DNA of 64,000 nucleotides from Phycisphaerales bacterium (GCA_016709445.1 JADJMV010000007.1:62001-126000); one strand, 5' to 3'. Positions 54,236 to 63,739 are shown, counted from the stretch's first letter. Translations and numbers: made by a program. Notes: a model not told the origin generated them from the letters alone.

Positions 54236-55786
54236 TTACTTCTTCAGCCCCATCTCCCGGTCGTACACCGCATCCCCCTCCCCCGTCACCGCATACTTCG
54301 CCCGCAGGAACTGCAGCTCTGCCTTGAGTTCCGACGTGATGGCCTCCGTCCCCGGCTGGCCGTAGATGTTGGTCGATTCGTCAGGGTCTGCCACCAGGTC
54401 GTACAGCTCCCATTCGTCCGTCTCATAGAAGTGGATGAGCTTGTGTGTCGCCGTGCGGACGCCGTCCTGGCGCGCGACGTTGTGCACGCCCGGGTGCTCG
54501 TAGTAGTGGTAGTAGATGCTCTGGCGCCAGTTGCCCGGCGTGTGCCCCGCGAAGATCGGCACCATGCTCTGCCCCTGCATGCGCCAGGGGACAGGCACCC
54601 CGGCCGCGTCGAGGAAGGTGGGGGCGAAGTCGAGGTTCTGCACGAGGTCGGTGTTCACGCTGCCCGGCCGGATCACCCCGGGCCAGCGGATGAGCAGGGG
54701 CGTCCGGAAGCTCTCGTCGTACATCCATCGCTTGTCGAACCAGCCGTGCTCACCCAGGAACCACCCCTGGTCCGACGTGTAGACCACGATCGTGTTGTCG
54801 GCGAGGCCCTCGGCGTCCAGCTCGTTGAGCAGCCGCCCCACGCCGTCGTCGACCGAGGCGATGCATCGCAGGTAGTCCTTGGCGAACCGCTGGTACTTCC
54901 AGCGCGTCAGGTCGTCGCCGGTCAGCCCCAGCGAACGGAAGGTCTCATTCCGGGGGTCGTAGGCCGCGTCCCACAGCGCCCGCTGCTCGTCGTTCATCTC
55001 GCCCTGCCGGGCCAGCTTCAGGTCGTGGTCGTTCAAGTCCCGCGCCACCATCATCTCCTGGGCCCGCGCCGGCGAGGCGTTGTCGGCCCAGTCGTCGAAG
55101 AGGGTGGGGGGCTCGGGGATGGTCTCGTCCTCGTAGTCGTCGATGTGGTCGGGCGAGGGCTTCCAGTTGCGGTGCGGGGCCTTGTGCTGGCACATCAGGA
55201 CGAAGGGCTTGCTCTTGTCCCGCCCCTCGCGCAGCCAGTCGATCGCCAGGTCGGTGATGATGTCCGTGGTGTACCCGGCGTGTTGCACCCGCTCGCCGTC
55301 GCGGATCATCGCCGGGTTGTAGTAGGGACCCTGATCGACCAGGATCTCGTAGTGGTCGAACCCCTCGGGGTTGTTCTTGAGGTGCCACTTGCCGATCATC
55401 GCGGTCGAGTAGCCCGACTCGCCCAGCAGGCGCGGGAAAGTCGGCTGCGAGGCGTCGAACTTCTCGACGTTCGTCATCACCCCGTTGAGGTGGCTGAAGA
55501 GGCCTGTCAGGATGACCGCGCGGCTCGGGGCGCAGAGCGAGTTGGTGACGAACGCCCTGTCGAAGCGCATCCCCTCGGCCGCGATGCGATCGATGTTCGG
55601 CGTGCGGTTCACGACCGAGCCGTACGCCCCGACCGCCTGCCACCCGTGGTCGTCGGCCATGATGAAGACGATGTTGGGCCGCGTGGGCCCGGCCTCTTCG
55701 TGCGTCCGGGCCGCCTGGCGCGAGGCGCAGGACGAGAGCATGCCGAGGAGAGTGCAGGCGAGTGCGACGAGTCCGGCTTGTCTCAT
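54236..55786 (-). CDS. Sulfatase lipoprotein
   Basis: A 516-residue type I sulfatase that removes sulfate esters outside the cytoplasm. It has a lipoprotein signal (LLGMLSSC, Cys20), metal-site Asp45/Asp46 in FIMADDHGWQ, and the formylglycine motif CAPSR with Cys85, which needs an FGE-type maturase (not in this window). Later motifs include GKWHLKNN and TSDQGWFLGEHGWFDKR. Planctomycetes use many such enzymes on algal polysaccharides; this one clusters near no polysaccharide-lyase genes, so its substrate is open. It converges on uvrB with about 120 bases between. Confidence 0.9.
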   Translation of the reverse strand: MRQAGLVALACTLLGMLSSCASRQAARTHEEAGPTRPNIVFIMADDHGWQAVGAYGSVVNRTPNIDRIAAEGMRFDRAFVTNSLCAPSRAVILTGLFSHLNGVMTNVEKFDASQPTFPRLLGESGYSTAMIGKWHLKNNPEGFDHYEILVDQGPYYNPAMIRDGERVQHAGYTTDIITDLAIDWLREGRDKSKPFVLMCQHKAPHRNWKPSPDHIDDYEDETIPEPPTLFDDWADNASPARAQEMMVARDLNDHDLKLARQGEMNDEQRALWDAAYDPRNETFRSLGLTGDDLTRWKYQRFAKDYLRCIASVDDGVGRLLNELDAEGLADNTIVVYTSDQGWFLGEHGWFDKRWMYDESFRTPLLIRWPGVIRPGSVNTDLVQNLDFAPTFLDAAGVPVPWRMQGQSMVPIFAGHTPGNWRQSIYYHYYEHPGVHNVARQDGVRTATHKLIHFYETDEWELYDLVADPDESTNIYGQPGTEAITSELKAELQFLRAKYAVTGEGDAVYDREMGLKK

Positions 55787-55844
55787 GATCCGGCGATGGT
55801 ACCAAAGCCCACGGGGATGCGCCCGGGGCGAACCGGAGGCCGGG

Positions 55845-56468
55845 CTACGCCCCCGAGGTCAGCTTCTCATACATCGCCTCGTCGATCCCGAGGTACTCCC
55901 GCATATGCCGGTCGTACACCTCGGCATCTTCCTCGCGGGAGAGGTCCAGGCGCAGCTCGTTGATCACCTTGGTGCCCTGGCGGATCCAAGCCTGGAACGT
56001 CTCGTTCGAGACATTCTCCTGAATCCATGCTCCGACGGGGCCCTTGAAGGGGGGCCGGGCCATCTGGTTCCCCGGCTTGCCCGTCACCTGGCAGATGAAC
56101 GATCCCACCGGGGCCTCCGGCGCGTCCGACTCGACCTGGGGCACCGGCTCACCGAGCTGCTCGAGCAGTTCCGCGATGGCGCGCTTGGGCATCAGGTCGC
56201 CCTTCGTCGCCGCCACGTGATACCCGTCCAGCAGCACCTTCTTCGCCCGTTCGGTGTCCTGCGTCGCCATGAGCGCCGCGCCCGCGAGCTGGTAGGCCTT
56301 GCTGAACCCGGGATTGAGCTCGAAGCACTTCGCGAACGACGCGGCCGCGTCGTCGAACCGGCCCGCCTGGTTGTACGCCCCACCGAGCGAGAAGTGCGCC
56401 ATGTCGTTGTCCGGGTCCTCCCGGCACATCTTCTCAAACTGCGCGATCCGGTCCTCGAGACTGGGCAT
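55845..56468 (-). CDS. TPR protein fused to Fe(2+)-trafficking protein (YggX-like)
   Basis: A 207-residue fusion. The N-terminal half (about 1-115) is TPR-like (MAHFSLGGAYNQAGRFDDAAASFAKCFELNPG, FSKAYQLAGAALMATQDTERAKKVL). The C-terminal half (about 125-200) matches the Fe(2+)-trafficking/YggX domain, with GKPGNQMARPPFKGP followed by VSNETFQAWIRQGTKVINE and a C-terminal REYLGI. YggX proteins protect iron-sulfur clusters from oxidants. E. coli YggX is only about 90 residues, so the TPR addition is notable. AGGAGG sits five bases before 56468; an upstream in-frame ATG at 56543 is unlikely. Confidence 0.82.
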   Translation of the reverse strand: MPSLEDRIAQFEKMCREDPDNDMAHFSLGGAYNQAGRFDDAAASFAKCFELNPGFSKAYQLAGAALMATQDTERAKKVLLDGYHVAATKGDLMPKRAIAELLEQLGEPVPQVESDAPEAPVGSFICQVTGKPGNQMARPPFKGPVGAWIQENVSNETFQAWIRQGTKVINELRLDLSREEDAEVYDRHMREYLGIDEAMYEKLTSGA

Positions 56469-56599
56469 GATGGCCTCCTGGGGAAGCCTAGGCCGGTGGC
56501 CCGAGACCGACCCGCCGCCCACCCGTGACGCGGTCATGATCACTCATGATCTACTCATGACCCACCCATCACTCCGCTCCGACCCCATCCGGGCGCGGG

Positions 56600-57394
56600 T
56601 CAGCGCGTCTCGCCCAGTATCGGCTGGGGCGTGAGCGGCTGGGGACGCCGGTCTTCCTTGCACCCGCGGCAGACCCTCTCGACGGCGTCGAGGGGGTCGT
56701 CGGTCACGCTGAAGAGCTGGAGGTCGACGGCGTCGATCGTCCCCTCCGGCACCATCGTGTCGTGCAGGAACTCGCCGAGCTTCCTCCAGAAGTCCTTGCC
56801 CATGACGACGACCGGGAACTTCTCGACCTTGCCCGTCTGGATCAGCGTCCCCACCTCGAACAGCTCGTCCATCGTGCCGAAGCCGCCGGGCAGGACCACG
56901 AACGCGTCGCTGTACTTGACCAGCATGACCTTGCGGATGAAGAAGTAGTGGAACTCGACGAACTTGTCGAGGTAGGGGTTGGGATTCTGCTCGTGGAGGA
57001 GCTGGATGTTGCACCCGATCGAGTAGCCTCCCGCCTCCTTGGCCCCGCGGTTGGCCGCCTCCATCACGCCTGGCCCGCCGCCGGTCATCACCGCGAACCC
57101 CGCCTCCGCGAGCCGCCGACCCACCTCACGTGCCATCTTGTAGTACGCGTGATCTTCGGAGAAACGCGCCGAGCCGAACACCGTCACGCAGGGGCCCGTG
57201 AAGTGCAGAGCCCGAAACCCCTTGATGTATTCGGCGAAGATCCGCACCGAACGGGCCAGCTCTTCGCGCCGGCTGCGCGGCCCGGCAAGAAACCTCCGCT
57301 CGAGCCCGGACCGTGTCCCCTTGCCCCACCGCTCCGGCCTCGGGCCATGGGGCGTTCTGCCGTTCCGTCCATGCTCGTCATGCTCGTCGGACAC
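56600..57394 (-). CDS. LOG family (TIGR00730-like) protein
   Basis: A 264-residue Rossmann-fold protein of the LOG/lysine-decarboxylase-like family, which in characterised members releases cytokinin base from its riboside monophosphate. It has the nucleotide-binding VTVFGSARFSE, GGGPGVMEAANRGA, and the family signature PGGFGTMDELFE (PGGxGTxxE). Many bacterial members have phosphoribohydrolase activity on AMP. The best start is GTG 57394 (AGAGGA about eight bases upstream), giving a basic N-terminal tail. A longer frame on the same strand upstream is probably spurious. It neighbours crcB, 32 bases apart on the same strand. Confidence 0.85.
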   Translation of the reverse strand: MSDEHDEHGRNGRTPHGPRPERWGKGTRSGLERRFLAGPRSRREELARSVRIFAEYIKGFRALHFTGPCVTVFGSARFSEDHAYYKMAREVGRRLAEAGFAVMTGGGPGVMEAANRGAKEAGGYSIGCNIQLLHEQNPNPYLDKFVEFHYFFIRKVMLVKYSDAFVVLPGGFGTMDELFEVGTLIQTGKVEKFPVVVMGKDFWRKLGEFLHDTMVPEGTIDAVDLQLFSVTDDPLDAVERVCRGCKEDRRPQPLTPQPILGETR

Positions 57395-57426
57395 GTTGCA
57401 TTCCTCTCTCAGGCGTCTGGCCGGGA

Positions 57427-57825
57427 TTAGCTCCGCGTCCCGATCAGGGAGGCCACCCACCACCCGGCGCCCGCCGCGGCCAACCCGGTGGCGATGCTCC
57501 CGGCCAGATAGATAGTGGCCGAGCCCCCGTGGCCCTGCCGGAGCAGCGCGAGCACCTCGTAGCTGAATGTGGAGAAGGTCGTCAGCCCGCCGAGCAGCCC
57601 CACCGCGACAGCCAAACGCCAACCCTCGGGAACCACCTGGCGTTCCACGACAAAGAACATGACCACCCCCATCGCGAGGCATCCGAGCGCGTTGGCCGCG
57701 AAGGTGCCCCAGGGCAGACGGGTCTCGAGCGAGGCGCCCCACATCCCCAGGCCGTACCGCGCGATCGAGCCCCCGGCCCCGCCGAGACCAACCGCAAGAC
57801 ACCGGATCAGCACATCTCCCGCCAT
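57427..57825 (-). CDS. crcB: Fluoride channel CrcB/Fluc
   Basis: A 132-residue four-helix membrane protein that exports fluoride as a dual-topology dimer. Family marks are GGAGGSIARYGLGMW in helix 1, TFAANALGCLAMGV in helix 2 (the Asn that lines the pore) and GLLGGLTTFSTFSYE in helix 3 with the phenylalanine box residues. Only 23 bases separate its start from the divergent oxoprolinase gene, so there is no room for a fluoride riboswitch, and none is visible. Confidence 0.92.
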   Translation of the reverse strand: MAGDVLIRCLAVGLGGAGGSIARYGLGMWGASLETRLPWGTFAANALGCLAMGVVMFFVVERQVVPEGWRLAVAVGLLGGLTTFSTFSYEVLALLRQGHGGSATIYLAGSIATGLAAAGAGWWVASLIGTRS

Positions 57826-57848
57826 GGCGGCGGTACTCTACCACGCCC

Positions 57849-60800
57849 ATGACGCCTGGTGACGACTCCCGAGTTCGCTGGCGGATCTTCGTCGATACCG
57901 GCGGGACGTTTACCGATTGCCTGGCGATCGATCCCCGGGGCGTCACCCGGCGCGCCAAGGTCCTGAGTTCTGGGTGCGTCCGCGCTCGCGTCGTCGAGGT
58001 CTGGCCCCCCCGGATGCTCCGCCTCGCCGCCGACTGGGCGGCCCACCCCGAGTTCGCGCTCGGCGCCTCGCTCCGGCAGGGCGCGGAGCGCAGAAGCCCC
58101 GGTGCGGGCTCGACGATTCTCGCGATCGACGCCGGCGGGCTCGTGATCGTCAGCGCACTCCCGGCCGGTCTTGAGCCGGGATCGCTCGTGGAAATCACGA
58201 CGGGCGAGGAGGCGCCGGTGCTCGCCGCGCGGCTCGTCACCGGGACGCCGGCCGGAAAGGCCCTGCCGCCGATGGAGCTGCGCCTCGCCACCACCCGGGG
58301 CACAAACGCCCTCCTCGAGCGGCGTGGGGCGGCTACGGCCTTTTTCGTCACCGAGGGGTTCGCCGACCTGCTCCGCATCGGCGACCAGACCCGCCCGGAG
58401 CTGTTCGATCTCCGCGCTCGCCGCCCCGATCCCTTGCATTCCCGCGTGGTCGAGGTGCACGAGCGCCTCGACGCCGCGGGCCGGGTGCTCGAACCGGTTG
58501 AGCTTGATCGCCTCCGTGCCGACGCCCACGCCGCGCTGGACGCGGGGTGCCGCGTCGCCGCCGTGACGCTCATGCACGCTTGGATCAACCCCGCCCACGA
58601 GCGCGCGGTCGGTGACCTCCTCCGCGGCATCGGCTTCGACCACGTCTCGATCTCCGGCGACCTCGACCCTTCGATCGGCTTCCTGGCCCGAGCCCAGACG
58701 ACGGTCGTGAACGCCTTCCTCGCCCCGATCATCGATGACTATCTCGACGGCGTCCAACGCCCCCTGGGCGAGGGTTCGACGCTCCTCGTCATGACGAGCG
58801 GCGGCGGCCTCGTCGATCGGAGCGCCTTTCGCCCCAAGGACAGCCTGCTCTCCGGGCCGGCCGGCGGCGTTGTCGGCGCCGGCGAGGCGGGCCGTCGCGC
58901 CGGATGCCCGCGGGTGATCTCCTTCGACATGGGCGGTACCAGCACCGACTGCGCCCGGTGCGAGGGGCTCCCCGAACTCGTGTACCGCACCCGCGTCGGC
59001 GATGCATCCATCCTCTCCCCGTCGGTTGCCGTGGAGACCGTCGCCGCCGGGGGCGGTTCCATCTGCGTCGTGCGGGGCAACCAACTCCGCGTCGGCCCCG
59101 AGAGCGCCGGGGCCGACCCCGGCCCCGCCTGCTACGCGCGCTCCGGCCCGCTCACCATCACCGATTGCAACCTGCTCCTCGGGCGAATCGACCCCGATCG
59201 GTTCGCCCTCCCCCTCGATCGCGCCGCCGCCGAGCACGCCGCGGAGTTGATCCTGCGCGAGGCGCGGCACGCGATCGACCCGCAGCTCTCACTGGAGCAG
59301 CTCCTCGCGGGTTTCATCGATCTCGCCAATCAACGCATGAGCGAGGCGATCCGCCGGATCACCATCCGCCGCGGCCACGACCCCGCCGAGCATGCCCTGG
59401 TCGCGTTCGGTGGCGCCGGCCCGCAGCATGCCTGCGCCATAGCCGACGCTCTCGCCATCGACCGGGTCGTGGTGCCACCAGATGCCGGGCTGCTCAGCGC
59501 CTGGGGCCTGAGTGTTTCCGCTCCGGAGCGTGTCGCCCAGCGGCAGATCCTCCGCCCCCTCGCCGAAGTCGCAGGCGACCTCCCCGAGTTCCTCGCTTCG
59601 CTCGACGCCGAGGCGGCTTCCGCACTGGGCCGATCGCACGGGAAGGCGGCGCCAATCGTCGCCCATCCGCGCGCCGAGATCCGTTTCCTGGGCCAGACCG
59701 AGACGCTCGAGATCGACGCATCCGATCCCATGACTCTCGAGGACCGCTTCCGGGCGCAGTATCAGGCCGCGTTCGAGCAGGAGCCACTGGGGCTGGGCCT
59801 GGAATTGGTCTGCCTCCGTGTGACCGCCAGGCTCGCGGCGTCCCGGGTGGAGGAGGCGTGCACCGAGGGCCGCCCTGAGGCCGCCCGCGCTGCGCCGTCC
59901 CCCCGCGCGAGCCGGTCCCTCTTCGCCCCGGGTCGGGGGTGGCGGGGAGTTCCGGTCTACGACCGCGCCGCGCTCGCGCCCGGCCATGAGATCGAGGGGC
60001 CGGCCCTGATCGCCGAGTCGCACTCCACAACGGTCGTGGAGCGGGGTTGGACCGTCCGCGCCGGCCCACATGGCGAACTCGGCCTCGACCGTGCCGCCGC
60101 CATCGCCCGTCCGGCGCGAGCGCCCTCCATCGAGGCCGAACTCGCCGCGGGCAAGCTCGTCGCGATCGCCGAAGAGATGGGAGAGCGGCTCCGACGCGCC
60201 GCGATCTCCGTGAATGTCAAGGAACGGCGCGACTACTCCTGTGCCATTCTCGATCCCGACGGGCTCCTCGTTGTCAATGCCCCGCACGTGCCCGTGCATC
60301 TCGGCTCGCTGGGTGTCTGTGTGAGGGCGCTCCGTGACGCGCTCGGCGCAGATCTCGGACACGCCGCCGGCGGGTCCGTCATCACCAACCATCCGGCCTT
60401 CGGGGGGTCCCATCTCCCCGATGTGACCGTCGCTCACGCGGTGATCGACGCCCGCGGCCAACTCCTTGGCTACACCGCCTGCCGCGCCCACCACGCCGAG
60501 ATCGGGGGAATAGCCCCCGGGTCGATGGCGCCGGAGGCCACACGCCTCGTCCAGGAGGGTGTCGTGATCCCGCCCACGCCCCTCGGTCCACGAGGACATG
60601 CCGATTGGGTCCGCGTGCGCGGCCTCTTCCAATCCGGCCCATTCCCCAGCCGATCACCCGAGACCAACCTCCGAGACCTCCAGGCTGCGCTGCACGCGGC
60701 GTGGCACGGCGCCCGCGCTCTCGAGAGTCTTGCCGAACGCGCCGGCGGAGCTGCCCATCTGCGCACCGCCTCGGACCTGCTCCTCACCCGTGCCGAAACC

Positions 60801-61709
60801 CGGCTCCGCGCAGCGCTCGCGGCCTTGCCACCCGGCACCCGATCCCACGCCGAGCGGCTCGACGACGGCACGACGATCCGGGCCACGATCCATGTCGAGG
60901 GGGACCACGCCGACATCGACTTCGCCGGGAGCGGTGCGGTGCACGCGCGGTGCCTCAATGCCACGCCCGCGATCGTGACAAGCGCGGTGGTGTACTGCCT
61001 GCGACTCCTCATCGACGAGCAGTTGCCACTCAACGAGGGCCTGCTCCGGCCGATCACCCTGCGGATCCCCAAAGGCCTGCTCAACCCGGACTTTCCCGCG
61101 GATGCCTCGCTCGCGCCGGCCGTCGCCGGTGGGAACGTGGAGATCAGCCAGGTCATCGTCGAGAGCGTCCTCACGGGCCTCGAACTCTGTGCCCAGAGCC
61201 AGGGCACCATGAACAACGTCGTGTTCGGCAACGAGTCTTTCGGCTTCTATGAAACGCTGTGTGGTGGATGCGGAGCCTGTGAAGATTTCCCTGGTGCATC
61301 CGTGACACATTCGCATATGACAAACACTGCACTTACGGATGCAGAAATCCTTGAATTCCGATACCCGGTGCGACTCGAACGGTCCGCAGTCCGGGTTGGC
61401 TCGGGTGGGGCAGGCCGATTCGCGGGTGGGGAGGGGCTCGAAAGGCACTACCGCTTCCTCGCGCCGGTCTCGGTCAGTCTCCTCATCGCCAAAACCTCGC
61501 CCCCGCGCGGACTTCGCGGTGGGAACTGCGCCGAACCATCGAACAACGTGCTCGTTCTCGGACGCCGGAAAATGGGAATCGGTGTTTGCACCCATTCCGC
61601 GGGGCCTGGTGATACTCTCCGGGTGCAAACCCCCGGCGGAGGCGGATTCGGGCCTCAAATAACCGATTTGACCATGTGTGACGGAAATTCCCACCAGGAT
61701 TTGCACTAG
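57849..61709 (+). CDS. Fused hydantoinase A/B protein (5-oxoprolinase-like)
   Basis: A 1286-residue enzyme combining HyuA-like (about 1-740) and HyuB-like (about 770-1286) parts, the layout of eukaryotic and some bacterial 5-oxoprolinases, which use ATP to open 5-oxoproline to glutamate. The A part has the ASKHA phosphate loop FVDTGGTFTD and SFDMGGTSTDCA. The B part has INHPAFGGSHLPDV, GSMAPEATRLVQEGVVIPP and the HSHMTNTALTDAEILE stretch, ending in TPGGGGFG. Substrate could instead be another hydantoin or acetophenone-type compound. The start overlaps no other gene; it diverges from crcB across 23 bases. Confidence 0.9.
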   Translation: MTPGDDSRVRWRIFVDTGGTFTDCLAIDPRGVTRRAKVLSSGCVRARVVEVWPPRMLRLAADWAAHPEFALGASLRQGAERRSPGAGSTILAIDAGGLVIVSALPAGLEPGSLVEITTGEEAPVLAARLVTGTPAGKALPPMELRLATTRGTNALLERRGAATAFFVTEGFADLLRIGDQTRPELFDLRARRPDPLHSRVVEVHERLDAAGRVLEPVELDRLRADAHAALDAGCRVAAVTLMHAWINPAHERAVGDLLRGIGFDHVSISGDLDPSIGFLARAQTTVVNAFLAPIIDDYLDGVQRPLGEGSTLLVMTSGGGLVDRSAFRPKDSLLSGPAGGVVGAGEAGRRAGCPRVISFDMGGTSTDCARCEGLPELVYRTRVGDASILSPSVAVETVAAGGGSICVVRGNQLRVGPESAGADPGPACYARSGPLTITDCNLLLGRIDPDRFALPLDRAAAEHAAELILREARHAIDPQLSLEQLLAGFIDLANQRMSEAIRRITIRRGHDPAEHALVAFGGAGPQHACAIADALAIDRVVVPPDAGLLSAWGLSVSAPERVAQRQILRPLAEVAGDLPEFLASLDAEAASALGRSHGKAAPIVAHPRAEIRFLGQTETLEIDASDPMTLEDRFRAQYQAAFEQEPLGLGLELVCLRVTARLAASRVEEACTEGRPEAARAAPSPRASRSLFAPGRGWRGVPVYDRAALAPGHEIEGPALIAESHSTTVVERGWTVRAGPHGELGLDRAAAIARPARAPSIEAELAAGKLVAIAEEMGERLRRAAISVNVKERRDYSCAILDPDGLLVVNAPHVPVHLGSLGVCVRALRDALGADLGHAAGGSVITNHPAFGGSHLPDVTVAHAVIDARGQLLGYTACRAHHAEIGGIAPGSMAPEATRLVQEGVVIPPTPLGPRGHADWVRVRGLFQSGPFPSRSPETNLRDLQAALHAAWHGARALESLAERAGGAAHLRTASDLLLTRAETRLRAALAALPPGTRSHAERLDDGTTIRATIHVEGDHADIDFAGSGAVHARCLNATPAIVTSAVVYCLRLLIDEQLPLNEGLLRPITLRIPKGLLNPDFPADASLAPAVAGGNVEISQVIVESVLTGLELCAQSQGTMNNVVFGNESFGFYETLCGGCGACEDFPGASVTHSHMTNTALTDAEILEFRYPVRLERSAVRVGSGGAGRFAGGEGLERHYRFLAPVSVSLLIAKTSPPRGLRGGNCAEPSNNVLVLGRRKMGIGVCTHSAGPGDTLRVQTPGGGGFGPQITDLTMCDGNSHQDLH

Positions 61710-61866
61710 CTATCAAAAGCCTTTTATTTCATGCATCTAGGATAAACACTTGACACCATCATTTCACCGGATTTGATGGTCTGAATCGAATCCTTATGCG
61801 CCGGTTCGAATACTCCCCGTTCGATACCCGGCGACGAAATCCAGCGGGATCCACTAGGAGATATCC

Positions 61867-62535
61867 ATGGCCACTCCCACAGCGGCGATATCCGAAGTCA
61901 AGTCCACATCCTTTCGCACGCCGGCTCCGGCCCGGAGCGGCGACCTCTTCTGGGCGGCGCTCACTTCGGACTCCGGAAGTGCGGTCCTGGTCTATGACGC
62001 CCAGGGGCGTCTGACCTGCGTCAACGATGCCGCGATGCAACTCACGGGGAAGGGCGCCGACGTCGCTGCCCGCACCCTGCACGACATTCTCCCCGCCGCG
62101 ATCTCCGAGGAGCGCCTGGCCCACGCGACGCAGGTCCTCGAGACCGGGGCGACCGTGGTGATCGATGGCATGATCAACGGCCGTCTCACCCGCTCGACCC
62201 TGCGCGCCGTCAAGGGCGAGTCTGCCCAGGAGAACCGCGTCCTCGAGACCATCCGCCCCGTCTCCACGGCCGAGCCGAAGCCCGAGGGCGTGACTTACAT
62301 CCGTGCCAAGACCGACGACGAGGGTGTCCTCGGTTCCCTGACCGCCCGCGAGCGTGAGGTCCTCATCCACATCGGCCGCGGCCTCTCCACCGCCGAGATC
62401 GCCTCCACCCTCGGCCGCAGCACAAAGACCGTGGAGTGGCATCGCGTGTCGCTTGGCAACAAGCTCGGCATCACCAACAGGGTCGAGCTTGCCCGGATCG
62501 CCATCCGCGCCGGCGTCGCAGGTCTCGCCGACTGA
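61867..62535 (+). CDS. PAS-domain LuxR-type transcriptional regulator
   Basis: A 222-residue regulator. A PAS-like sensor (about 30-125, SAVLVYDAQGRLTCVNDAA start) is followed by a LuxR/FixJ helix-turn-helix (about 155-215: LTAREREVLIHIGRGLSTAEIASTL, then STKTVEWHRVSLGNKLGI). The PAS core lacks an obvious haem or flavin ligand, so its signal is unknown. The ATG has a GGAG site (CACTAGGAGATATCC). Upstream, an AT-richer 157-base stretch contains TTGACA at 61750-61755 that could be a -35 element, without a good -10. It is followed by a hairpin at 62663. Confidence 0.85.
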   Translation: MATPTAAISEVKSTSFRTPAPARSGDLFWAALTSDSGSAVLVYDAQGRLTCVNDAAMQLTGKGADVAARTLHDILPAAISEERLAHATQVLETGATVVIDGMINGRLTRSTLRAVKGESAQENRVLETIRPVSTAEPKPEGVTYIRAKTDDEGVLGSLTAREREVLIHIGRGLSTAEIASTLGRSTKTVEWHRVSLGNKLGITNRVELARIAIRAGVAGLAD

Positions 62536-62584
62536 TCTTCACTCGCCCGGAACTCCGGGCGGGCGGTCTCGGTACCATCCCTGG

Positions 62585-63406
62585 ATGCTGGGCAGGATGC
62601 CAAGGCTTCTGGGGAGGGCTTTGAACAGACGCCGCACAGGCCTTCGAGGCTTCATCCCGACCAGCCCCCTTTGGAGGGGGCTTTTCACATTGGTGATCGT
62701 CCTGTGGCCGTCGCCAGCCCGAATCGCCTTTGCCCAGTCCTCCAAACCCCAGCCGCTCCCCGCGACTCAGGTCACGCTCGGTGAACCCGCCCCGCCTCCC
62801 GCGCCAGGCTCCCTCCAGATTCCGGTTTCGCTCCCGACCGCTGAGGCCGGCTTCCGAGTGGTCCCGGGCCCGCTTAGCTCGCCCAAGCCATCGCCTCCGG
62901 CTGCGACTCCCCAGGCCTGGAGTCTCTCCTCGGGGGTTGAACCGGCGGCAGCCGTACCGGAGCCGGATATCGAGCAACTCCTTTCCGACGCGTGGATCCT
63001 GAGCGAGTGGTCTCCCGCGATCGCGGCCGACCCTGACCACGATGGGTCGCCGGGGGGCCTGGCGATCTCGCCCGTTGAGGTCAGTGTGGACCGCTCCACC
63101 TCTTCCCAAATGGATGCCTGGGCCCGGAGCGTGTTCGACCGCGACGCCGCACAGCTCACGCCCTTCACCCCGGGGAGCCGAGTCGTGGCCTGGCAACTCG
63201 CCGAGGGGATCACGCTCTCCGGAGTCGGGTCCCGGCGCGTCTGGAACGATCGTGACCGCGCGCTGGTACTCTCGGCGGAGGCGGGCTTCGACCTTTCGCC
63301 CTCGGTCGGCTTCCAGCTCGGCTACGAGGTCCTCCAGGCCTCCGCGGTCTCGAGCAGTGACAGCCGGGGTGAAGCGCTCTTCGCGAGGCTCCAGCTGCGT
63401 TTCTAG
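62585..63406 (+). CDS. Probable secreted or outer-membrane protein
   Basis: A 273-residue protein. It has a long N-terminal region with basic residues (RALNRRRTG), a hydrophobic signal-like stretch (LFTLVIVLWPSPARIAFAQ), a proline-rich linker and a beta-rich C-terminus that ends ALFARLQLRF, with the terminal aromatic residue common in outer-membrane beta-barrels. A full barrel is not evident. I do not recognise the family. Starts at 62585 and 62597 (MPRLLGR) are both possible, with no clear ribosome site. The start region overlaps a terminator-like hairpin, so translation may begin nearer 62630. Confidence 0.6.
   Translation: MLGRMPRLLGRALNRRRTGLRGFIPTSPLWRGLFTLVIVLWPSPARIAFAQSSKPQPLPATQVTLGEPAPPPAPGSLQIPVSLPTAEAGFRVVPGPLSSPKPSPPAATPQAWSLSSGVEPAAAVPEPDIEQLLSDAWILSEWSPAIAADPDHDGSPGGLAISPVEVSVDRSTSSQMDAWARSVFDRDAAQLTPFTPGSRVVAWQLAEGITLSGVGSRRVWNDRDRALVLSAEAGFDLSPSVGFQLGYEVLQASAVSSSDSRGEALFARLQLRF
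62663..62682 (+). terminator. Terminator-like hairpin overlapping the next gene's signal sequence
   Basis: Stem AGCCCCCT / AGGGGGCT with loop TTGG, then TTTCAC. It is about 130 bases past the PAS-LuxR stop. In the downstream frame it encodes SPLWRG. It may terminate the regulator transcript or modulate the next gene. Confidence 0.5.
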
Positions 63407-63434
63407 GTTGGCATGTGGAGTGGTGGGCGGCCCG

Positions 63435-63680
63435 ATGCGTATCCGGATCATCAAGCGAACGGGCAGGCCCGCGCTGCTCTCCTGCCATCGCGACGATGGC
63501 ACGTCGACGATCGCCGAGATTGCGCCGGGGCCCTCCCACGACCTCGCGCATTACGCTGTCGAAACCACACTCAACCTCCGACGCGCATTCTTCGGCCTCG
63601 TGGCTGGGGGCATGAATCTCCAGGATTTCGATGTCCCCGGGGCGGTGAAGCGCCTCGCACTCCATGACGCGGCGTGCTGA
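63435..63680 (+). CDS. Small protein of unknown function
   Basis: An 81-residue protein with balanced charge and an amphipathic helix (HDLAHYAVETTLNLRRAFFGLVAGG). It has no signal or membrane segment. A frame is open further upstream, but the start at 63435 (after GGTGGGCGG) gives the compact, coherent product. I do not recognise it. It ends just before a hairpin shared with the opposite-strand RRM gene. Confidence 0.6.
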   Translation: MRIRIIKRTGRPALLSCHRDDGTSTIAEIAPGPSHDLAHYAVETTLNLRRAFFGLVAGGMNLQDFDVPGAVKRLALHDAAC

Positions 63681-63689
63681 AAAGCGAAC

Positions 63690-63715
63690 AGGCCGGGGCG
63701 TGAACGCCCCGGCCT
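63690..63715 (-). terminator. Terminator of the glycine-rich RRM gene
   Basis: An 11-base perfect stem (AGGCCGGGGCG / CGCCCCGGCCT) around TGAA. On the minus strand it is followed by GTTCGCTTTT. It lies about 24 bases past the RRM protein's stop, between convergent genes. Confidence 0.8.
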
Positions 63716-63739
63716 GCACTGCTTGAACTGGAGGAAGGA

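Noticed and set aside
57785..57849. Fluoride riboswitch before crcB
   Set aside because: Only 23 bases separate the divergent starts, and no riboswitch fold is visible.
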